A DNA stretch of 24,259 nt from Ministeria vibrans ATCC 50519. Lineage: Eukaryota > Opisthokonta > Filasterea. Positions within the stretch are counted from its first letter, which is position 1, and each line of letters opens with the position of its first letter. Below the pieces are notes generated by a model. The model saw nothing but the letters and a program-made list of their open reading frames with translations, did not search any database and was not told where the DNA came from. This document shows, one piece after another, positions 18,096 through 24,259 of the stretch. The translations under genes and the position numbers were made by a program. The stretch covers positions 14,807 through 39,065 of the forward strand of contig CALSCP010000473.1 of NCBI GenBank assembly GCA_943704425.1. The letters run 5' to 3'.

Positions 18096-19591
18096 TGAAA
18101 TACTAATAACTTGATCATTTATGTAGACCGACGCACGCCACTACGCGCACATTGACTGCCCCGGGCACGCTGATTACGTGAAGAATATGATTACGGGTGC
18201 TGCTCAAATGGATGGAGCCATTCTTGTGGTTGCCGGAACGGATGGACAGGTACGAGAGACGCAAGACAAAGACGGGACACGAGAGTAATAATGGTATTGT
18301 TTTCCTTTATAGATGCCTCAAACGCGCGAGCACGTTCTTCTTGCGCGCCAAGTCGGTGTACACCACTTGGTTGTGTTTATTAACAAGGTAGGGTGATGTT
18401 TCATTATTCTTATTGTCTCGCTTTGTCTTATTTTCACTTGTCACTTTCCTCGTTATTGCGTGTTCCATCCACTGTCTCTTTTTTTCATTGCGTCGTGGAA
18501 CTGACTTGTAATGACTTGGGTTATGGGCAGGTTGACATTATGGAAGATCGCGAGGAGATGATTGAGCTTGTTTCGATGGAGATCAAGGAGCTGCTTGACG
18601 AGTTTGGGTTTGACGGCGAGAACACGCCCATTGTGTCGGGATCTGCGGTGTGCGCGCTGAACGGAACGCAGCCTGAGTTTGGTGCAGAGGCGGTGAAGAA
18701 GCTGATGAAGGCTGTCGACGAGCACATTCCCACGCCGGTGCGTCAGCTGGACAAACCGCTGCTCATGTCCGTCGAAGACGTCTTTAGCATTCCCGGTCGC
18801 GGCACTGTTGCCAGTGGACTCATTGAGCGTGGTGTTCTTCTCAAGGTACGACCCTCCCCCCCCTTTCGCCCCATGCACCGTTCATCTGTGTGTCGTTAGG
18901 GCTCGGAGGTGGAGATTGTGGGCCATGGCAAGAAGGTCAAGACGACGGTGACGGGTCTGGAGATGTTTCGCAAGAGTCTCGAGCGAGGCGAGGCCGGAGA
19001 CAACATTGGCGTGCTTTTGCGCGGCGTCAAGCGTGATGAGGTGCGCCACATCATACGTGATGTCTTCTTCTCACACATTTTTGATTCGTTCTATCGTTTT
19101 GGTTTCGTTCTTTTTCTTTTTGTTTTCTTTTTTTGTTTCGTTCTATCGTTTTGGCTTCGTTTTTTTTCTCTCTTTTCGTCTCCGTTCATTATTTAGATTC
19201 GCCGTGGAATGGTCATGACCTTGCCTGGTCAGCAGGAGACATACAAGGACTTCCAGAGCGAACTGTACGTGCTGTCCAAGGCGGAGGGTGGTCGCCACAC
19301 TGCCTTTGTCACAAACTACCGCCCTCAGCTGTTTGCGCGCACCAGCGACGTTGCTTCGCGCATTGTTCTTCCCGCCGACAAGGAGATGGCCATGCCCGGC
19401 GACAACGTTTCCGTAAGCGCGCCTTATCTATGTGTCTTTTTTATCCCCCCTTATTGATCACCTTATCGTAGGTCAACATCGAGCTTCACTCGCCCATGCC
19501 CCTTGAAGTGGGTCAGCGCTTTACCCTGCGCGAGGGAAACAAGACCGTGGCGACTGGTGTCGTTGCCAAACTTGGCGATAAGGTTGTTTAA
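17352..19591 (+). CDS. TUFM: Mitochondrial elongation factor Tu (nuclear gene)
   Basis: Nine exons (17352-17378, 17464-17521, 17780-18009, 18127-18249, 18313-18387, 18531-18845, 18900-19040, 19197-19412 and 19472-19591) join in frame to 434 residues. EF-Tu delivers aminoacyl-tRNA to the mitochondrial ribosome as a GTP complex. An Arg/Ala-rich, acid-free N-terminus ([17 protein letters not shown]...) of about 33 residues is a classic mitochondrial presequence built from three exons, the first encoding only nine residues. G motifs are GHVDHGKT (52-59), switch I RGITIS (93-98), DCPGH (115-119), NKVD (170-173, split by intron 5) and GSAVCAL. Domain 2 has [21 protein letters not shown] and domain 3 has [10 protein letters not shown]...MPGDNV; the end is [12 protein letters not shown]. 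This is bacterial-type EF-Tu, not cytosolic EF-1A. Exon 1 is inferred from frame and presequence character; the rest is very secure. Confidence 0.96.
18050..18093. repeat. (GT)n microsatellite in EF-Tu intron 3
   Basis: A run of about 22 GT dinucleotides lies just after the donor-side half of intron 3 (18010-18126). It is a simple sequence repeat, likely polymorphic. Confidence 0.9.
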
Positions 19592-19866
19592 AATGAAGGA
19601 AATGAAGAAAATTGGTATAGTTAAAAAAATATTAATAATAATTATTATTATAATTATGTCTTCTTCTTCTTCTAATTATTCGCCCATATTTTCTTGGGAG
19701 TTTGGGGCTAGCCTATGTGAAATGTCATTGTGTAATGTATTACTCTTCATTTTCACTTTAGCTGACCTTTTGACCCATATTTGAAATTCGATTCCCATTT
19801 CTCATTTCTCATTTAATCATTATTTTCACTTCATTTACAAGCTTACTTCTCAAGCGTCAGTGTACC
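19592..19866. other. Intergenic between EF-Tu and ERM genes
   Basis: This 275-bp AT-rich spacer between tandem plus-strand genes contains AAT/ATT runs (19630-19658) and a TTC run (19661-19673). TTTCTCATTTCTCATTTAATC direct repeats lie near 19797-19818. It must hold the EF-Tu 3' end and the ERM promoter; no defined element is recognised. Confidence 0.45.
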
Positions 19867-22800
19867 ATGTCAGCCAAAAAGACGTACAACGTTAAAATCA
19901 CGACGGTGGATGCCGAGCTGGAGTTTGCCATTCAGGTGAGATGCGCCGAATGCTGCTCTGTGGGGGCCTGAGCGCAGCCCAGTCGCATGCACCCCCCTCT
20001 GTGGGTCGTTGGCGGGTGCGTTGCCGCGCAGGGAAGGCCCCCCTTGCGCGCACCTTGCCCTCTCCATTCGCTTTTGTCTCTGCGTTTTCGACGGTCTGTC
20101 GCTGCGCTCTTTGCCGGTGCGCTGCCTGCCGCATTCACAAGATCTTCCCTTGTGCCATGGTCGGAGGCCTCTCCCTGGCCCTGTCCAAGCCGGATCTGTC
20201 CCGCTTCGTCCCCCTTTGCGTTTTTTTTTTTACGTGTTTTCCACATCCCGCTCGTTTGGTCGCTGCTCGACTTGCACGCGGGTAGTGCGGGTGGGGACCC
20301 GCACCACTGGCACCTTGCGAACGATTGAGAGATGTGGTGCGATCCGTGGTTGCGGTTCTTTTGCGTTTTGGGCCATTTTCGGAAATGGGCCAGTCTGACA
20401 AAAATCTTTTTTTGTGCCGTCTGTCTCAGGGAAGCACCACAGGCCAGCAGCTGTTTGATCAGATCGCCAAGACGATTGGCCTGCGAGAGGTCTGGTACTT
20501 TGGCTTGCAGCATCTCGACTCCAAGGGCTACAAGACTTGGTTGAAAATGGTACGCACTCAATTTGCTTTTTTTTTTTTGACTCATCTTCTTATTCAATTT
20601 TTGATTGTTGTGTGTTTAGGGAAAGAAGGTTTTGTCGCAGGATGTACCCAAGCAAGACCCCATCCCTTTTCTGTTTCTGGTCAAGTTCTACCCGGAAGAT
20701 GTGGTTGAGGAGCTGATCCAGGACGTGACCAAGCACCTGTTCTTCTTGCAAACACAGCGGGTGGTGCTTGGCGATGAGATCTACTGTCCTCCCGAAACAT
20801 CCGTGCTCCTTGCCTCCTACGCAGTACAGGCCAAGTATGGTGATTATGATCCTGTTGTCCACCGGCCAGGCTTCTTGGCCAAGGTACCATAAAACAACCT
20901 CACAATCCATTAAACAGTTGCAATAAGATAATAATAATAATAAGAATAATAATAGTATAATAATAATAGTAAAATAATAGTTATTATTGTTATTATTATG
21001 ATTATTATTATTATTAATTTTCATTGTTTTCTTAAAATTCTTATTCGTATTGTTATTGTTAATTATTATTATTATTATTATTACTATTATTTTTATACTA
21101 ATAATATTAATATTGTTATTGATGTGTGCAGGAAAAGTTATTGCCACAACGTGTGAAGGACCAGTACAAGATGACACAAGAGATGTGGGAAGAGCGCATC
21201 ACCGCGTGGTACTCGGAACACCGAGGGATGCTGCGCGAAAATGCTGAGATGGAATACCTGCGTATTTCACAAGATCTCGAAATGTATGGCGTCAACTACT
21301 TTGAGATTAAGGTATGATTATTGGCTCACACCTGTGAAAGGATTGTCGTATACTCGTATACTGACACATGTACATTCCTACACTCCGTGTATTGCGTGTA
21401 GAACAAAAAAGGGACTGAGCTGTGGCTGGGCGTTGACGCCGGCGGCATCAACATTTACGAGCAGACAGACAAGCTCACACCCAAAATCTCCTTTCCCTGG
21501 AGCGAAATCTCAAACATCTCGTTCAACGACAAGAAGTTTATGATCAAACCTATTGACGCAAAGAGCCCCGAGTTCCACTTCTACTGTCCGCGTTTGCGTG
21601 TCAACAAACGCATCCTGCAACTGTGCATTGGTAAGTGTGTTGCGATGCATTAAACCTTTTTTTATTAAAAAATTGTATTTGTTAGGCAACCACGAGCTGT
21701 ACATGCGTCGTCGCAAGGCTGACTCGATGGAGATTCAACAGATGCGAGCACACGCCAAGGAGGCGAAGAAGCGCAAGGAGGCGGAGCGCAAACGCGTTGC
21801 CATGGAGAAGCAGCGTCGCGAAGAGGCCGAGCGACGCAAGGTAATAAATGACAATGTGCTGTGTGTAGTGTATCATATTCTCATATTGTGGTGATCAGAT
21901 TGAGCTTGAAGAGCGCGTGCGACAGGCTGAAGAGGCGGCAAAGATGATGGAAGATGCCTTGGTCAAGAGTGAAGAGGCGGCAGAGATCCTCGCGGAGAAG
22001 GCGACGGTTGCGCAGGAGGAGGCAGAACAACTTGCCAAGAAGGTATATTAGAATAATTATATTTTTTTTGTTATGCTGACCCGATTTGACTATGGTGTAG
22101 GCACATGCGACAGAGGAACAAAGACACCGACTGGAGGAGATGACGGCCCGGCGCAGCGCTATGGACACAGAAGTGAGGAACGACGGCACTGAACTGACCG
22201 ACGCCGAAAAGGTTGCCCAGCAGCTCGCTCAACAGGCTCTCGATGCGGAGCTTGCTGCTCAGGAGTTCAAGACCAAACTCATGCAGGTATGGAACATACG
22301 AGGGGAGGGAGAATGGAACATAGCGATAGAGAAAGAGTGTGTGAGTGTGAAGAATTAGGAATAATAATAATAAATTAATAATTATTATAATAATAATTAT
22401 TATTATTATTATTTTTTTGAAAAAAATTGTAGGAACGACTGGAACAGGAGCAGAAGGAAGCACGTGAGCGGGAGGAGGCGGCCAAGGCAGCAGAGCGACA
22501 TCGTAAGGAACGAGAGGAGGCCGAGCGGGCAGCGCGCGAGGCACGAGAGGCGGCAGCGCGCGAGGCTCAAGAGGCACGTGCACAACTTGAAGCGGAGAGG
22601 GCAGCTGTGATGGCGTCGCAGCGCGATGCATCTCCGCAAGCACCTCGATCGGTGCCTCAGGAACAGGGTTCGATGGGTGTCTTTGTGCGTCAGCCTGCAC
22701 CTCAACCGGTCGCACAGCCCACCATTGTGGCCGGTGCCAGCTACGCGTCCCCCGTCAAGGAGACAGAGCACACTCAAAGCTCGCTTGCAAAGCAGATGGC

Positions 22801-23095
22801 CGACGAGCGCAAACAGTTCATGTCCAAGACGCCAGATATGCGCACCCAGTTGATCTCTCTCAAGGTTTGACTTGACATCTATACTAATATGAATGACTCT
22901 TATTATTCAATGTGATTAATTGTTGTTATTATTTTCCAGGATGAGCTTGGCAAGCACGAAGATTCGGAGCGAATGACGGTTCTTGACCGGATCCACGCGG
23001 CCAACTTCAAGGAGGGCAAGACCAAGTACCAGACACTGAGACTCATCCGGAAGGGCACCACCAAGGACCGCGTGTCCTTTTTCGAGATGATGTGA
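19867..23095 (+). CDS. Ezrin/radixin/moesin-family FERM protein
   Basis: Ten exons (19867-19935, 20430-20549, 20620-20883, 21132-21311, 21402-21630, 21686-21840, 21899-22042, 22101-22286, 22433-22864 and 22940-23095) join in frame to 644 residues. ERM proteins link plasma-membrane proteins and PIP2 to cortical actin, and are closed by FERM-tail binding until phosphorylated. The FERM domain occupies ~1-297 ([79 protein letters not shown]), matching the ezrin FERM length. A long Glu/Arg/Ala coiled coil covers ~298-510, a Pro/Gln linker ~515-550, and the C-ERMAD ~560-644. The tail [11 protein letters not shown]...RVSFFEMM keeps the regulatory Thr (Thr625, in the position of ezrin Thr567) and the terminal actin-binding helix. 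RVSFFE resembles merlin, while KYQTLRxIRxG is ERM-like, so this may descend from before their split. Most introns are phase 0. Confidence 0.96.
19936..20429 (+). other. Long GC-rich first intron of the ERM gene
   Basis: At 494 bp this is the longest complete intron in the window and unusually GC-rich, with T runs only near 20220-20231 and at the acceptor. It contains a perfect 8-bp stem GTGCGGGT/ACCCGCAC (20285-20292 with 20297-20304) around a GGGG loop. No conserved exon or clear snoRNA boxes are seen. Regulatory content is possible but unproven. Confidence 0.6.
20884..21131. repeat. AAT/ATT inverted-repeat-rich intron 3 of the ERM gene
   Basis: This intron (GTACCA..GTGCAG) is made largely of AAT runs (20930-20980) followed by ATT runs (20981-21020, 21058-21090), so the transcript could fold into a long imperfect A-U hairpin that brings the splice sites closer. 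A shorter version of the same pattern fills intron 8 (22359-22420). Confidence 0.75.
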
Positions 23096-23444
23096 GCAGA
23101 CAGAAGACAGTGAACATTGAAAAGAGTTTAATTTTATCATCATAGTAATAATACGATGAAGAAAATAATTAATAGAGAATCGAGAGATGTGCTTTCATGT
23201 CGAAACAAGACAAGAACTATTAAAATATAGCACAATGCTTCCGCAGACTTCTAGAATAGTCGAAAGCGACTCAAACTTCAAAGCGTCTCGACAGAAGCCC
23301 AAGTAAGCCATAGACCCACTCATATACCTGAGAAGAATGTAGGTTACTATTTTAACTCTAAAACTGAAACAAACGGAAACAATATAATTAGTATTATTAT
23401 TATTATTAATAATTTCACTTCTCAGTTTTATTTATTTTCGTTTG
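23096..23444. other. Intergenic between ERM and GHKL genes
   Basis: This 349-bp AT-rich spacer between tandem plus-strand genes has an ATT run at 23392-23409 and a pyrimidine/T stretch directly before the next ATG. I see no coding exon or RNA gene. Confidence 0.45.
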
Positions 23445-24259
23445 ATGCCGCCCAAACGATCACCTCCCCCAAGTGAGGCACCCGAAGAACTCGCATTCAA
23501 TGAATACCTTCCTCAATTGAGAGGGATTGTGGCCAAGTCGAGTGTGGCGGCGGCAGTGCTGCCGTTCTTTGCCAGCGTCCTGTCCAACGCCGTGTACAGC
23601 GCCGTTGCCGACAGCGAACACGTCGGCGACGCGCTTGTGAACGCCGTCAAAACCCGCCTTGGCAACGCCCCCAAGGCCGCCTTTGACGCTCTTCTACGTG
23701 CGCTCAACGCCGAGAAGTATGTTGGCTTCGCTGACGATTTGGCTCGATTTCGCGACGACGTGTCGACCGACAACAAACGCGCGCGCAGAAGCAACAGCGA
23801 AGAGCACTCCATCGGCTACATGGACCTCAACTCCACCCGGCACAAGCGCGACCACTACGACCTCAAGCATGCGCTGGTGGAGCTCATCGCAAACGCCATG
23901 GACGAGCACGCCTTGGCGGGAATCGCCGAGCCCGTCGCCGTCGCCAAAATCACAAGCAAACAATGGCAGATCCGCAACCATGGCCGCTCCATCTCGCTTG
24001 GCGACTTCACCAATGGCGTCCAGCGTGATAACACCCTCAAGAAAGACTCGGCGCTCCCCTTGATTGGGCGATACGGTGAAGGGATTAACGTAATTCTTTT
24101 TTTTTTCTTTTGTTTCGTCAACCACAAGGTCTTATTAGTATAATAATTAATTTTCTTGTTTTTTTTTTTTTTTTTTTTTTTTTTTTTCGCAGGTTGCCCT
24201 GTCAGTATTGTTGCGTGAGAATGTTGACGTGGCATACACGTCGCGTTCTATTTCCGAGA
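23445..24259 (+). CDS. GHKL-fold ATPase-like protein (5' part, runs off window)
   Basis: Exons at 23445-24089 and 24193-24259 (incomplete) join in phase 0; the intron (GTAATT..TCGCAG) carries a long poly-T. 237 residues are visible. The N-terminus is Pro-rich (PPKRSPPPSE), followed by a helical region. Residues ~120-237 look like the Bergerat (GHKL) ATP-binding fold: the N-box in HALVELIANAMDE (Glu146, Asn150), WQIRNHGRSIS in the place of the DxGxG strand (178-182), and the G-box IGRYGEGIN (207-215) followed by VALSVLLRENVDV. The family includes Hsp90, MutL, gyrase B and MORC ATPases; the HYDLKHALVEL lead-in suggests a stand-alone GHKL family rather than any of these. The usual pocket Asp is Asn (178) and the second Gly is Ser (182). 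The first ATG (23445) is used. Function unknown. Confidence 0.75.
24145..24187. repeat. Poly-T tract in GHKL gene intron
   Basis: The intron ends in an almost pure T run of about 28 bases (24160-24187) before the CGCAG acceptor. It is an extended polypyrimidine tract and prone to sequencing-length error. Confidence 0.85.

Overview
The window is nuclear DNA of a eukaryote with a compact, intron-bearing genome. Coding sequence is GC-rich. Spacers and most introns are AT-rich and full of short (AAT)n/(ATT)n runs. Introns have GT..AG ends, mostly about 50-260 bp, and reading frames rejoin exactly across them. The most informative gene for placement is a complete ezrin/radixin/moesin (ERM) protein with FERM domain, coiled coil and the C-terminal actin-binding tail. 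From general knowledge ERM proteins are typical of animals and their unicellular relatives (filastereans, choanoflagellates), so a unicellular holozoan is my best guess. The Kelch/TKL receptor kinase would also suit an amoeboid protist, and I cannot name the species.

Layout: a GA-rich minisatellite (1-~220), then the 3' part of a RhoGAP gene (+, to 1924); a three-module zinc-binding protein (-, 2065-3384); an intronless Kelch-ectodomain, single-pass TKL kinase (+, 3562-7104); a proline-rich, coiled-coil, C-terminally anchored membrane protein (-, 7218-8610); a small secreted protein (-, 9229-10191); RidA (+, 10557-11725), whose last intron carries a minisatellite and a 320-N assembly gap; a 793-residue low-complexity/helical protein (-, 11754-14275); a 56-residue small protein (-, 14411-14581); a WD40-like protein with a long Gln/His tract (+, 14682-16964); mitochondrial EF-Tu in nine exons (+, 17352-19591); the ERM gene in ten exons (+, 19867-23095); and the 5' part of a GHKL-type ATPase gene (+, from 23445 off the right edge).

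These are independent eukaryotic genes, not an operon. Loose themes are cortex and membrane signalling (RhoGAP, receptor kinase, ERM) and mitochondrial or metabolic housekeeping (EF-Tu, RidA). Several neighbours are tail-to-tail with very short spacers (28 bp between RidA and the 793-residue gene) or head-to-head over short AT-rich promoters. The strongest candidates for something undescribed are the tandem zinc-module protein, the Kelch receptor kinase, and the GHKL protein with altered nucleotide-pocket residues. Splice models were derived by eye from frame continuity and splice-site consensus, without transcript data.
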